From: Sphingopyxis sp. MSC1_008
GTDB taxonomy: Bacteria; Pseudomonadota; Alphaproteobacteria; Sphingomonadales; Sphingomonadaceae
DNA length: 64,000 nt
NCBI RefSeq assembly: GCF_023197165.1
Contig: NZ_JALPRD010000006.1
Span: forward strand, 186,001-250,000
Direction of reading: 5' to 3'
The translations under genes were made by a program, and so were the position numbers. The notes under the pieces were generated by a model, which saw nothing but the letters and a program-made list of their open reading frames with translations, was not told the DNA's origin and made no database searches. This document shows positions 27,824-35,508 of this stretch, piece after piece; positions within the stretch are counted from its first letter, which is position 1; each line of letters begins with the position of its first letter.

Positions 27824-29482
27824 ATGACACAAAAGCTCACCATCGTTCTTTCCCAGATGACGCAGGTCGTCGGCGACCTCGCCGCCAACGCCGCGGCGAT
27901 GCGCGCGGTGCGCGCGCGGCATCCGGACGCCGATCTGATCCTCTATCCCGAACTCCAGCTGATCGGTTATCCGCCCGAGGATCTGGTGCTGAAACCCGCG
28001 CTCGCGGCGCGCGCCGCGACGCTGCTCGCCGAGCTTGCCGCCGACACCGCCGATGGCGGCCCTGCTATGCTCGTCGGTTCGGTCGAGTGGGAGGAGGGCA
28101 GCCTCTATAATATCGTCGCGCTGCTCGACGGCGGCCGGATCGTCGCGACGCGGCGCAAGCACGAACTCCCCAATTACGGCACCTTCGACGAAAAGCGCGT
28201 GTTCGTTCCCGGGCCGCTCCCCGATGTGGTCGAATGGCGCGGGGTGAAGCTGGGGCTGCCGATCTGCGAGGATGGGTGGCTGCCCAAGGTGTGCCAGCAT
28301 CTGGTGGGGCAGGGCGCCGAACTGCTCATCTCGGTCAACGGCAGCCCGTATGAGATCGACAAGGACGAGCGGCGCCTGACGCAGGTGTTCGCGAGCCGCG
28401 TCGCCGAAACAAGGCTGCCGGTGATTTTCCTCAACCGCGTCGGCGGGCAGGACGAGATCGTGTTCGACGGCTGCTCGTTCGTGCTGAACCGCGACGGGAC
28501 GACGGCGCATCGGCTGACCGACTGGGAGTCTGAGGAGCGCGTGACGCACTGGACGAAGGGTGCCGAAGGCTGGCGCTGCGAAGCGGGCGCAATCGCCGAG
28601 TGGGAGGCGCATCCGGCCGACATCTATAGCGCGATGATCATATCCTTACGCGACTATGTCGAGCGCAACCGTTTCCCCGGCGTCGTGCTCGGCCTGTCGG
28701 GCGGGATCGATTCGGCGATCTGCGCCGCGATCGCCGCCGATGCGCTCGGTCCCGACAAGGTGTGGTGCGTGATGATGCCGAGCCGCTTCACGAGCGAGGC
28801 GAGCCTCGACGATGCCGCGGGCTGCGCGGCGATGATCGGGTGCAGGCTCGACACCATTTCGATCGTCCCCGCGGTCGAGGCGTTCGATGCGATGCTCAGC
28901 GGAACCTTCGCCGACAAGGACGTCGATATCACCGAGGAAAATGTCCAGTCGCGTATCCGCGGCGTGACCTTGATGGCGCTCAGCAACAAATTCGGACCGA
29001 TGCTGCTCACGACGGGAAACAAGAGCGAGATGAGCGTCGGTTATGCGACGATCTATGGCGACATGGCGGGCGGCTATAATCCGCTGAAGGACGCGTATAA
29101 GATGACCGTCTTCGCGGTCGCGAAATGGCGCAACGAGAATGTGCCCCGCCTGTCGCGCAATCCGGTGACGCCGGTGATGCCCGATACGATCATCACCAAG
29201 CCGCCGAGCGCCGAGCTGCGCCCCGACCAGAAGGACGAGGATAGCCTGCCGCCCTATGCCGATCTCGACCGCATGCTGCATATGCTCGTCGAGGAAGAGG
29301 CGAGCGTCGACGATGTTGTAGCGAAATATGGCTTCGATCGCGACGCCGTGGCGCGGATCGAGCGATTGCTGATGCTCGCCGAGTATAAACGCCGTCAGGC
29401 GCCGCCGGGGGTCAAGCTGTCGACGCGCAATTTCGGGCGCGACCGGCGTTATCCGATCACGCATGGGTTTCGGACAGCCTGA
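27824..29482 (+). CDS. nadE: Glutamine-dependent NAD+ synthetase
   Basis: 552 residues. The N-terminal nitrilase-type amidase (about 1-260) carries the Glu-Lys-Cys triad: Glu in [15 protein letters not shown], Lys in [10 protein letters not shown], Cys in LPICEDGW. The C-terminal synthetase has the ATP-pyrophosphatase loop LSGGIDSA near residue 290. It converts deamido-NAD to NAD with glutamine as nitrogen donor. gltX follows in the same direction. Confidence 0.96.
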   Translation: MTQKLTIVLSQMTQVVGDLAANAAAMRAVRARHPDADLILYPELQLIGYPPEDLVLKPALAARAATLLAELAADTADGGPAMLVGSVEWEEGSLYNIVALLDGGRIVATRRKHELPNYGTFDEKRVFVPGPLPDVVEWRGVKLGLPICEDGWLPKVCQHLVGQGAELLISVNGSPYEIDKDERRLTQVFASRVAETRLPVIFLNRVGGQDEIVFDGCSFVLNRDGTTAHRLTDWESEERVTHWTKGAEGWRCEAGAIAEWEAHPADIYSAMIISLRDYVERNRFPGVVLGLSGGIDSAICAAIAADALGPDKVWCVMMPSRFTSEASLDDAAGCAAMIGCRLDTISIVPAVEAFDAMLSGTFADKDVDITEENVQSRIRGVTLMALSNKFGPMLLTTGNKSEMSVGYATIYGDMAGGYNPLKDAYKMTVFAVAKWRNENVPRLSRNPVTPVMPDTIITKPPSAELRPDQKDEDSLPPYADLDRMLHMLVEEEASVDDVVAKYGFDRDAVARIERLLMLAEYKRRQAPPGVKLSTRNFGRDRRYPITHGFRTA

Positions 29483-29518
29483 CTCGCGTCGCGCGCGAAA
29501 CAGGCTATAGGCGCGACC

Positions 29519-30829
29519 ATGACCGTCGTGACCCGCTTCGCTCCCTCGCCGACCGGCACCCTGCATGTCGGCAATGTCCGCACCGCGCTCCACAATTGGC
29601 TGTGGGCGCGCAAGCATGGCGGGCGCTTCCTGCTGCGCATCGACGACACCGACCTCGAGCGGTCGAAAGAGGAATATGTCGATGCGATTCGCGCCGACCT
29701 CGCGTGGCTCGGTTTCGATATCGACGGCGAGGAACGGCAGTCGGCGCGCTTCGCGCTTTATGAGGCCGAGTTCGAAAAGCTGAAGGCGGCGGGGCGCGTC
29801 TACGCCTGTTACGAGACGCCCGAAGAACTCGATATCCGCCGCAAGATATTGCTCTCGCGCGGTCTCCCGCCGGTTTACGAACGTAAGCTCGAAGGCGCGC
29901 CGGTCCCCGAGGGCGTGGCGCCGCACTGGCGCTTCCGGCTCGATCATGATGCAGCGATCGAGTGGACCGACATGGTCCGCGGTCCGCAGCACTTCGAACC
30001 GAAGACGATGTCCGACCCGGTGGTGCGCCGCGCCGATGGAAGCTGGCTCTATCTGCTGCCGAGCGTCATCGACGATATCGCGATGGGCATCACGCATGTC
30101 GTGCGCGGCGAGGATCATGTGTCGAACACCGCGTCGCAGGTCCAGATGTTCGCCGCGCTCGGCGCGATGCCGCCCGCCTTTGCGCACGAGGCGCTGCTCG
30201 TCGGGACCGAGGGAAAATTGTCGAAGCGGCTGGGCTCGCTCGGCATGGCCAGCCTGCGCGATGAAGGCATCGAGCCGATCGCGCTCGTCGCTTTGCTCGC
30301 CCGATTGGGGACAAGCGATCCGGTCGAGCCGGTGACGCTTGTCGCGCCGCTGATCGAAAGCATCGATTTCGCGCGCTTCGGCCGCGCCCCCGCGCGCTTC
30401 GACGAAGCCGAACTCGCGTTGCTCAACCAGAAGATATTGCACCACACCGATCATTCCGCGGTTGCGGACCGCCTGCCCGCCGTGATCACCGAAGCGCGCT
30501 GGAATGCGATTCGGCCCAATGTGATGACGGTGGCAGAGGCGGCCGAGTGGGTGCCCGTGTTCGATGGCCCCTTCGCCCCGCCGCCCGCCGAAGCGGCTGA
30601 CCGGCCGGTGCTCGCCGCGGCGGCACAGGCCGCACCCGCGATCGACTGGGGCGCCGATCCCTGGCACGCGCTAACCTCGGCCGTAAAAGAGGCGACGGGG
30701 GCAAAGGGCCGCGCGCTCTTCCTGCCGCTACGCCGCGCGCTCACCGCCCGCGACCATGGTCCCGACATGGCCGAACTGTTGCCGCTGATCGACAAGGATC
30801 AGGCGGTGGCGCGGCTTTCCGCTCGCTGA
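29519..30829 (+). CDS. gltX: Glutamate--tRNA ligase (short, 436 residues)
   Basis: The class I HIGH motif appears as HVGN in APSPTGTLHVGN, and the KMSKS-type loop as GKLSKR near residue 232. 436 residues is shorter than the roughly 470 of most GltX proteins. Alphaproteobacteria often carry two GluRS paralogues, one of which may favour tRNA-Gln for transamidation; which this is cannot be told from sequence alone. A CTATAG element 9 bp before the ATG suggests a very short leader. Confidence 0.93.
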   Translation: MTVVTRFAPSPTGTLHVGNVRTALHNWLWARKHGGRFLLRIDDTDLERSKEEYVDAIRADLAWLGFDIDGEERQSARFALYEAEFEKLKAAGRVYACYETPEELDIRRKILLSRGLPPVYERKLEGAPVPEGVAPHWRFRLDHDAAIEWTDMVRGPQHFEPKTMSDPVVRRADGSWLYLLPSVIDDIAMGITHVVRGEDHVSNTASQVQMFAALGAMPPAFAHEALLVGTEGKLSKRLGSLGMASLRDEGIEPIALVALLARLGTSDPVEPVTLVAPLIESIDFARFGRAPARFDEAELALLNQKILHHTDHSAVADRLPAVITEARWNAIRPNVMTVAEAAEWVPVFDGPFAPPPAEAADRPVLAAAAQAAPAIDWGADPWHALTSAVKEATGAKGRALFLPLRRALTARDHGPDMAELLPLIDKDQAVARLSAR

Positions 30830-30859
30830 CGACGCTGCGCGGCTTGCCTACCAATCCGC

Positions 30860-30889
30860 TTGACATGTGACGTAATGTTATAATATCAC
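30860..30889 (+). promoter_or_regulatory. AT-rich dyad and promoter-like motifs upstream of tonB
   Basis: TTGACA at 30860-30865 is followed by GTGACGTAAT...ATATCAC, an imperfect dyad with GTGA/TCAC ends (30867-30889) that includes TATAAT at 30879. The TTGACA-TATAAT spacing of 13 bp is too short, so the real -10 may be TAATAT (15 bp). It probably holds the tonB promoter and an overlapping operator. Confidence 0.4.
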
Positions 30890-30961
30890 GTTGATCTGAC
30901 CTGGCCGATAGCAACGGTCGGAACGCGGCGGGGCCGGGTCATACAGGCAAGGAGAGATGCC

Positions 30962-31699
30962 ATGACCCTGATACCCTTGATTTCAGCCATTATGGCGGCG
31001 CCCGAAACCACCACTGCGCCCGCCGGCGCGTCGGCGGCTTTGCCCCGTAACAGCTATGGAAGCGATGCCCGCCACCACCCGGTTGCCGCGCTGTTCGCGG
31101 TGGGGCTGCCCGCCGCGCTGGTCGTCGCGGTCGCATTGTCGCCGATGATTATTGAAATGGTGCCGAAGAGCGAGCCGATGACCGGCACGTTGATCAAACT
31201 GCAGCAACCGCCACCCCCCGAACCGCAACCCGATGCCAAGCCGCAGCACCAGCCGACCAAGACGGTTATCGCTGCGACCGATTCGCCGCTGCCGCCGGTA
31301 AGTCAGGATCCGCCCGTCGGCTGGATCAACGAGCCCTATGTTCCGCCGGCGGGCACCGGCACGGGAACGACCGTGCCCCAAGTCATAGATCCGCCCGCGC
31401 AGCCCCCCAAGCTGGCGCTCGCGCGGCTCGACGAGCGTTATGCGGGTCTTTTTCAGCCCGATTATCCGGCGCGCGAACAGCGCGCGGGGATCCAGGGCGT
31501 CGCGGTCGTCCGTGTGCTGATCGGCACCGACGGACGGGTGAAGGCGGTCGAGCTGGTCAGCACCGACGATCCGGCGTTTTTTGAGGCGACGAAACGGCGG
31601 GCGCTTGCCAAGTGGCGCTTCAAACCCGCGACGCGCGGCGGGGTGGCCGAGGAAAGCTGGAAGGAAATGCGCGTCCGTTTCGAGATCAAGAACGCTTAA
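30962..31699 (+). CDS. TonB-family energy transducer
   Basis: 245 residues. A single membrane anchor (about residues 40-62) follows a 40-residue cytoplasmic start. A proline-rich periplasmic spacer (75-150) comes next, then the C-terminal TonB domain with YPAREQRAGIQGVAVVRVLI near 165-184 and WRFKPATRGG near 219. TonB proteins pass proton-motive energy to outer-membrane receptors. No exbB/exbD lies next to it. It has its own promoter region and terminator. Confidence 0.9.
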   Translation: MTLIPLISAIMAAPETTTAPAGASAALPRNSYGSDARHHPVAALFAVGLPAALVVAVALSPMIIEMVPKSEPMTGTLIKLQQPPPPEPQPDAKPQHQPTKTVIAATDSPLPPVSQDPPVGWINEPYVPPAGTGTGTTVPQVIDPPAQPPKLALARLDERYAGLFQPDYPAREQRAGIQGVAVVRVLIGTDGRVKAVELVSTDDPAFFEATKRRALAKWRFKPATRGGVAEESWKEMRVRFEIKNA

Positions 31700-31720
31700 G
31701 GTCACAATCCGACCCCTCCC

Positions 31721-31756
31721 GGACGGGCGGCCGATGTGCCGCCCGTCCTTCCTTTC
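31721..31756 (+). terminator. Terminator after tonB-like gene
   Basis: A perfect 11-bp stem GGACGGGCGGC/GCCGCCCGTCC with a 6-nt loop, followed by TTCCTTTC. It lies 22 bp beyond the stop codon. Confidence 0.85.
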
Positions 31757-31916
31757 GCTTGACAGAAAGGCCGAATCCCGCCAAAGGCGCCCGGATATTG
31801 AGGGGCGGCGCGGCGTCGCGCGGCCCTTTCATGTTTTTCACACCACGTCGGGGCCCTAGTCCCGCCGCATCCCTCGGACCTCCGGTGGATGTGCAGTTAT
31901 TTCGAGGAACAGGGCC

Positions 31917-32084
31917 ATGGCCAAGCCGACGACCGTCAAGATCAAGCTGGTGAGCACCGCCGACACGGGCTTTTTCTATGTCACGAAAAAGAACCCGCGC
32001 ACGATGACCGAAAAAATGACGGTGCGGAAGTATGACCCGCGTGTCCGCAAGCACGTCGAGTTCAAGGAAGCCAAGATCAAGTGA
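31917..32084 (+). CDS. rpmG: 50S ribosomal protein L33
   Basis: A 55-residue protein starting [20 protein letters not shown] and ending [22 protein letters not shown] and [14 protein letters not shown] are the L33 signature. There are no cysteine pairs, so it is the zinc-free form. A GAGGAAC at 31903-31909 is the ribosome-binding site. The TGA stop is built into a long hairpin. Confidence 0.95.
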   Translation: MAKPTTVKIKLVSTADTGFFYVTKKNPRTMTEKMTVRKYDPRVRKHVEFKEAKIK

Positions 32085-32129
32085 CGCATTTTCCCGCGCG
32101 GCATCGCCGCGCGGTTTGAAAATGCGTCA
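32082..32129 (+). terminator. rpmG: Long hairpin starting at the rpmG stop codon
   Basis: TGACGCATTTTC + CCGCGCGGC, loop ATC, GCCGCGCGG + TTT + GAAAATGCGTCA. All 21 base pairs match, with a single TTT bulge. The inner 9-bp GC stem followed by TTTG resembles a terminator. The outer arm includes the rpmG stop codon itself. Confidence 0.7.
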
Positions 32130-32152
32130 TCCCCGCGGAGGCGGGGATCCAG
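32127..32152 (+). repeat. Short palindromic repeat unit
   Basis: TCATCCCCGC-GGAG-GCGGGGAT with following CCAG forms an 8-bp hairpin. It resembles the core of the neighbouring TCATCCCGGACTT repeat (TCATCCC ... GGGAT) and the wider family of intergenic palindromes in alphaproteobacteria. Confidence 0.5.
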
Positions 32153-32191
32153 AAGGGTGGCCGCGTGCCGCCCTTTTTCTTGCCCGGAGAA

Positions 32192-32309
32192 TGTCGGCTT
32201 TGGGGTGGTGAGCGGACGGCAAACCACTCCCGCTTCGTCATCCCGGACTTGATCCGGGATCCATAGCTGCGCCGTCGTCGTGGATCTCGGATCAAGTCCG
32301 GGATGACGA
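32192..32309 (+). repeat. Composite dispersed repeat, copy 2, with inverted third core
   Basis: A degenerate first module (ATGTCGGCTTTGGGG with GAGCGGACGGC, about 32192-32220) is followed by the core at 32235-32263. An inverted copy of the core at 32281-32309 matches in 28 of 29 positions, with 17 bp between the two. The pair would form a large cruciform or RNA hairpin. The same module order occurs at 23608-23678. Confidence 0.75.
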
Positions 32310-32382
32310 TGAAAGGAAGGTCAACTTCCGGTCGCTAACGGCCGCCCACCCGGCGGCGCCCCGTCCCCGGCCGCGGCCATCC

Positions 32383-32859
32383 TCACCAATCGCGCAGCGG
32401 CCGGCGCGCTACCTCATTCTCGATGATGTGTCGGATCGTGATCAGCGTCTTGAACGAATGCACGCCCTTGTCCTCGCCCAGCGCGCGGCGGGTGAAGGCG
32501 TCATATTCCTCCATCGAGCCGATCTGCACCTTGAGCAGGAAATCATCGTCGCCGGTCACGTCCCATGCTCCCGTGATTTCGGGATGGCGGGCGATCTCGC
32601 GTGCGAAAGCGTCCATGGTCTGCGGCCCCGCCTGTTGCATTTGGACGAGGATATGCATGGTGAGTGCCGATCCGGTCAGCGCCGGATCAACCACCGCGAT
32701 GTCGGCAATGATCACCTTTTCGTCGCGCAGCCTGCGCAGGCGGCGAAGCACCGCCGACAGCGACAGGCCGACCTTGTCGGCGAGGATTCGCGCGGGCTGG
32801 AGATTGTCGTGCCGCACCAGCGTGAGCAGCCGGCGGTCGAAATCGTCGAGGTCGATCAT
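32383..32859 (-). CDS. Lrp/AsnC-family transcriptional regulator
   Basis: 158 residues from MIDLDDFDRRLL. An ATG three codons earlier (32868) is possible but lies inside an inverted repeat. The N-terminal helix-turn-helix is ADKVGLSLSAVLRRLRRLRDEKVI, and the C-terminal RAM domain contains GAWDVTGDDDFLLKVQI. Such regulators usually sense amino acids. Divergent from it is a 52-codon open frame, which may be the regulated gene. Confidence 0.9.
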   Translation of the reverse strand: MIDLDDFDRRLLTLVRHDNLQPARILADKVGLSLSAVLRRLRRLRDEKVIIADIAVVDPALTGSALTMHILVQMQQAGPQTMDAFAREIARHPEITGAWDVTGDDDFLLKVQIGSMEEYDAFTRRALGEDKGVHSFKTLITIRHIIENEVARRPLRDW

Positions 32860-32890
32860 TTTTCGCATGAATTTATCAATAATGCGAAAA
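32860..32890. promoter_or_regulatory. Inverted repeat over the Lrp start region
   Basis: TTTTCGCAT (32860-32868) and ATGCGAAAA (32882-32890) form a perfect 9-bp dyad with a 13-bp AT-rich spacer. It abuts the preferred start codon and lies between the regulator and the divergent micro-ORF. It is a good candidate for an Lrp-type autoregulatory site. Confidence 0.6.
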
Positions 32891-33001
32891 TTGGTCGCGT
32901 GCACGATCAATTTTGGCGCCGATTGCCGCATTTGCCGGGGTAAATAGGACTCGTCCGGGCCGCCTCCCATCTTCCGCGGTTCCGGGTGAAGGAGACATTA
33001 G

Positions 33002-33160
33002 ATGACCCGTAACACGTCTGAAACGCGCTGGATCAGCCGCATCTGGACCGCCGCCGTCACGGCCTCGGAGGCCGCCGTCGCTATCCATTATTCGGCGCCG
33101 TGGCAGCGCACCGCCCCGCGGCTTTCGGAACGGACCGCCCGCGACGCTTGCGCCGCCTGA
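33002..33160 (+). CDS. Candidate 52-residue protein, divergent from the Lrp gene
   Basis: Starts ATG at 33002 right after a strong GAAGGAGA Shine-Dalgarno sequence (spacing about 7 nt). The product begins MTRNTSETRWISRIWTAAV and is rich in Ala, Thr, Arg and Trp. I do not recognise it. The strong ribosome-binding site and the divergent placement next to a local regulator support a real gene; the short length and lack of homology argue caution. It ends 23 bp before the convergent glycine-zipper gene. Confidence 0.45.
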   Translation: MTRNTSETRWISRIWTAAVTASEAAVAIHYSAPWQRTAPRLSERTARDACAA

Positions 33161-33182
33161 CGGTCCGCCCTGCCCGCAGCGG

Positions 33183-33530
33183 TCAGCAGCGACGCTTGCG
33201 GTCGATCTCGCGGCCGAGCAGCGCGCCGCCGGCGGCGCCGAGGATCGTGCCCGTGGCGCGGTCGCCACGCCGGTCGACTTCGCGGCCGAGCAAGGCGCCC
33301 GCGGCGCCGCCGACGATCAGCCCGGTCGTACCGCTCGTGCGGCAGTTCCGATAATAGCGTTTATCGCGATGGTGCCGGTAATCGCGGCGATCGTGCCAGC
33401 GATCGTGGCCGCGGTCGCTATAGTATGAATTGCGATGATGGCGGTGGCGCGCCTCGGCTTCGGTCGGTATCGCAGCCAGCGTGGTCGCGCCGATCAAGGC
33501 GGTCAGCGCTAGCCTCTTCATCAAAAACAT
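33183..33530 (-). CDS. Glycine-zipper 2TM-domain protein
   Basis: 115 residues from the ATG at 33530, chosen because AAGGA lies 6 nt upstream. A signal peptide (about residues 1-27, ending AEA) is followed by a stretch very rich in His, Arg, Tyr and Asp (28-65). Two glycine-zipper repeats, GLIVGGAAGALLGREVDRRG and GTILGAAGGALLGREIDRK, make up the end. Proteins of this type insert in or associate with the outer membrane. Function is unknown. Confidence 0.85.
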   Translation of the reverse strand: MFLMKRLALTALIGATTLAAIPTEAEARHRHHRNSYYSDRGHDRWHDRRDYRHHRDKRYYRNCRTSGTTGLIVGGAAGALLGREVDRRGDRATGTILGAAGGALLGREIDRKRRC

Positions 33531-33679
33531 CTTATATCCTTCCATCCTGAACCCCCGCGATCGGGATTAGGAACTGAAAGCTGGCCGGTGGCTGAACCCG
33601 GCGGTGCGCTCGCGCCGCGGGCCAGCGATTCGCCGATGATTTTGGGCGGTCCGTCGCAATCGGTGCCGCGCGACCCCCG

Positions 33680-34042
33680 CTAGGCGAAGGCGCCGACGCT
33701 CTCGATGAATTTGATCACCGAAATCGGTTTCGAGACATAGGCTTCGGCCCCCGCCGCCTTGATCTGCTCCTCGTCGCCCTTCCCCGCATAGGCGGTCACC
33801 GCCATGATCGGGACCGCGCGCAAGGTCAGGTCGGCCTTCATTTGGCCGATCAGGTCGAGCCCGCTGACATGCGGCAACTGGATGTCCATGATGATCAGGT
33901 CGGGCGAGACTTCGCGCGCCTTCGCCAGCGCGTCGCGTCCGTCGCGCACCGGATGCGCGCTATAGCCATGGGCGTTGAGCAGGTCGCAGAAGAGACGCAG
34001 GTTGAGCTCATTATCTTCGACGACCAGGATGGTCTTGCCCAT
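33680..34042 (-). CDS. divK: Single-domain response regulator, DivK-like
   Basis: 120 residues, receiver domain only. Acidic pocket Glu9-Asp10, phosphoacceptor Asp53 in IIMDIQLP, Thr83 and Lys105 in VSKPI are all present. DivK controls DivJ/PleC and CckA signalling in Caulobacter and relatives. The ATG at 34042 gives the family N-terminus; a GTG 18 bp upstream is also in frame. No output domain is attached. It is divergent from the DUF3572 operon. Confidence 0.87.
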   Translation of the reverse strand: MGKTILVVEDNELNLRLFCDLLNAHGYSAHPVRDGRDALAKAREVSPDLIIMDIQLPHVSGLDLIGQMKADLTLRAVPIMAVTAYAGKGDEEQIKAAGAEAYVSKPISVIKFIESVGAFA

Positions 34043-34119
34043 GTTACTTATGTTCCCCACCTTGCATCCGCGGTCCGTTTAGGCGAATCGGCGGCACGAC
34101 ACAATTAGGGACACACGAC

Positions 34120-34383
34120 TTGCACGATGGCGATGCCGCGCTGGCGCTTCAGGCGCTCGGCTGGATTTTGAGCGACGAACCGCGCGCCGAACGGCTGCTT
34201 GGCCTGACCGGGCTTGCCCCCGACGAACTGCGCGCCTCGCTCGGCGAGCAGGCGACGCTCGCGGCGATCCTGTCGTTCCTCACCGCGCACGAGAACGACC
34301 TTGTCGCCTGCGCCGATGCGTTGCAGGTGCCGCCCGCCAGCCTCGCCGCCGCCGCCCAGCGACTCGAAGGAACCGCCGCATGA
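34120..34383 (+). CDS. DUF3572 family protein, TTG start
   Basis: 87 residues. DAALALQALGWILSDEPRAERLLGLTGLAPDELR matches the alphaproteobacterial DUF3572 family, function unknown. No ATG or GTG is available in frame, and AGGGA lies 8 nt before the TTG, so TTG is the likely start. The stop overlaps the next start as ATGA. It opens the small operon that continues with a HAD protein, RidA and a FemAB-like protein. Confidence 0.8.
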   Translation: MHDGDAALALQALGWILSDEPRAERLLGLTGLAPDELRASLGEQATLAAILSFLTAHENDLVACADALQVPPASLAAAAQRLEGTAA

Positions 34384-35021
34384 ACCGCCCGCTCGTCATC
34401 ACCGATTGCGACGAGGTGCTGATGCACATGGTCGTGCCCTTCGCCGAATGGGTCGACGCCGAACATGGCGTGATCTTTCGCATCGAGGATGCGAGCTTCG
34501 CGAGCGCGTTGAAGCGCAAGGAATGCGGCACGCCGCTCGAGGCGGCCGAGGTGTGGCCTTTGCTCGACGGTTTCTTCCGCAAGGAAATGACGCGGCAATA
34601 TCCGATTCCCGGGGCGCTCGCGGCGATGGCGGCGATCGCCGCCGAGGCCGATATCGTCGTCCTCACCAACGTCGGTCCCGAACATCAGCAGGCGCGCATC
34701 GAACAGCTCGCGCTCCACGATTTCCACGCGCCCGTCATCGGCAGCCGCGGCGGCAAGGGCGAACCGGTGCGCCGCCTGATCGAAGAATATAAGCCTTCGG
34801 TCGCGGTCTTCATCGATGATCTGGCCGGCCATCATCAATCGGTCGCGCACGAAGCACCCGACGTGTGGCGCCTCCACCTCGTCGGCGAGCCCGCGATCGC
34901 GGACAAGATTGCGCCGTCACCCTTCGCCCATGCGCGAATCGACGATTGGACTGCGGCGCGCGACTGGATATTGGCGCGCCTTGCCGAAAACATCCCCGCC
35001 CCGGCCCCCGAACCGGTTTAA
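34380..35021 (+). CDS. HAD-superfamily hydrolase
   Basis: 213 residues. Motif I is TDCDEVLMH (Asp9, Asp11), motif II VVLTNVG near residue 97 and motif III/IV KPSVAVFIDDLAGH near 138-152. All catalytic aspartates of HAD phosphatases are present. The substrate is unknown. It is coupled to DUF3572 and followed by RidA after a 14-bp gap. Confidence 0.83.
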   Translation: MNRPLVITDCDEVLMHMVVPFAEWVDAEHGVIFRIEDASFASALKRKECGTPLEAAEVWPLLDGFFRKEMTRQYPIPGALAAMAAIAAEADIVVLTNVGPEHQQARIEQLALHDFHAPVIGSRGGKGEPVRRLIEEYKPSVAVFIDDLAGHHQSVAHEAPDVWRLHLVGEPAIADKIAPSPFAHARIDDWTAARDWILARLAENIPAPAPEPV

Positions 35022-35035
35022 TCAAGGAACTCGCC

Positions 35036-35500
35036 ATGGATATCGCCGCCAAAATTGCCGAACTCGGCCTCGAACTCCCCAAGCCCGCCGCGCCGGTTGC
35101 CGCCTATGTCCCGGTCGTCGAACATGGCGGCCTGCTCTATGTCAGCGGCCAGCTGCCGTTCCGTGACGGGCAGGTCGTCACCGGCCGCCTGGGCGAAGAC
35201 GTCGACGTCGCGGGCGGGCAGGATGCCGCGCAGCGCGTCGCGCTGATGCTTGTCGCGCAGATCGGACAGGCGCTCGGTGGTGACTGGTCGCGCGTCGAGC
35301 GCGTCGTCAAGCTTGGCGTGTTCGTCAACAGCACCCCCGGCTTCACCGATCAGGCGAAGGTCGCCAATGGCGCGTCGGAGCTGTTCGAGACGCTGTTCGG
35401 CGAAGCGGGCCGCCACGCGCGCGCCGCGGTCGGCGTCGCAGTGCTGCCGCTCGGCGCCGCGGTCGAGGCCGACGTGATCGTCGCGGTGAAGCCCGCCTAG
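35036..35500 (+). CDS. RidA-family protein (YjgF/YER057c/UK114)
   Basis: 154 residues from the ATG at 35036 (AAGGA 7 nt upstream). GGLLYVSGQLPFRDG, VNSTPGFTDQAKVANGASEL and HARAAVGVAVLPLGAAVEADVIV are the family blocks, including the conserved Arg before AAVG. RidA proteins hydrolyse reactive enamine/imine intermediates from PLP enzymes. This longer subgroup is common in alphaproteobacteria. Confidence 0.9.
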   Translation: MDIAAKIAELGLELPKPAAPVAAYVPVVEHGGLLYVSGQLPFRDGQVVTGRLGEDVDVAGGQDAAQRVALMLVAQIGQALGGDWSRVERVVKLGVFVNSTPGFTDQAKVANGASELFETLFGEAGRHARAAVGVAVLPLGAAVEADVIVAVKPA

Positions 35501-35508
35501 GAATTCCG

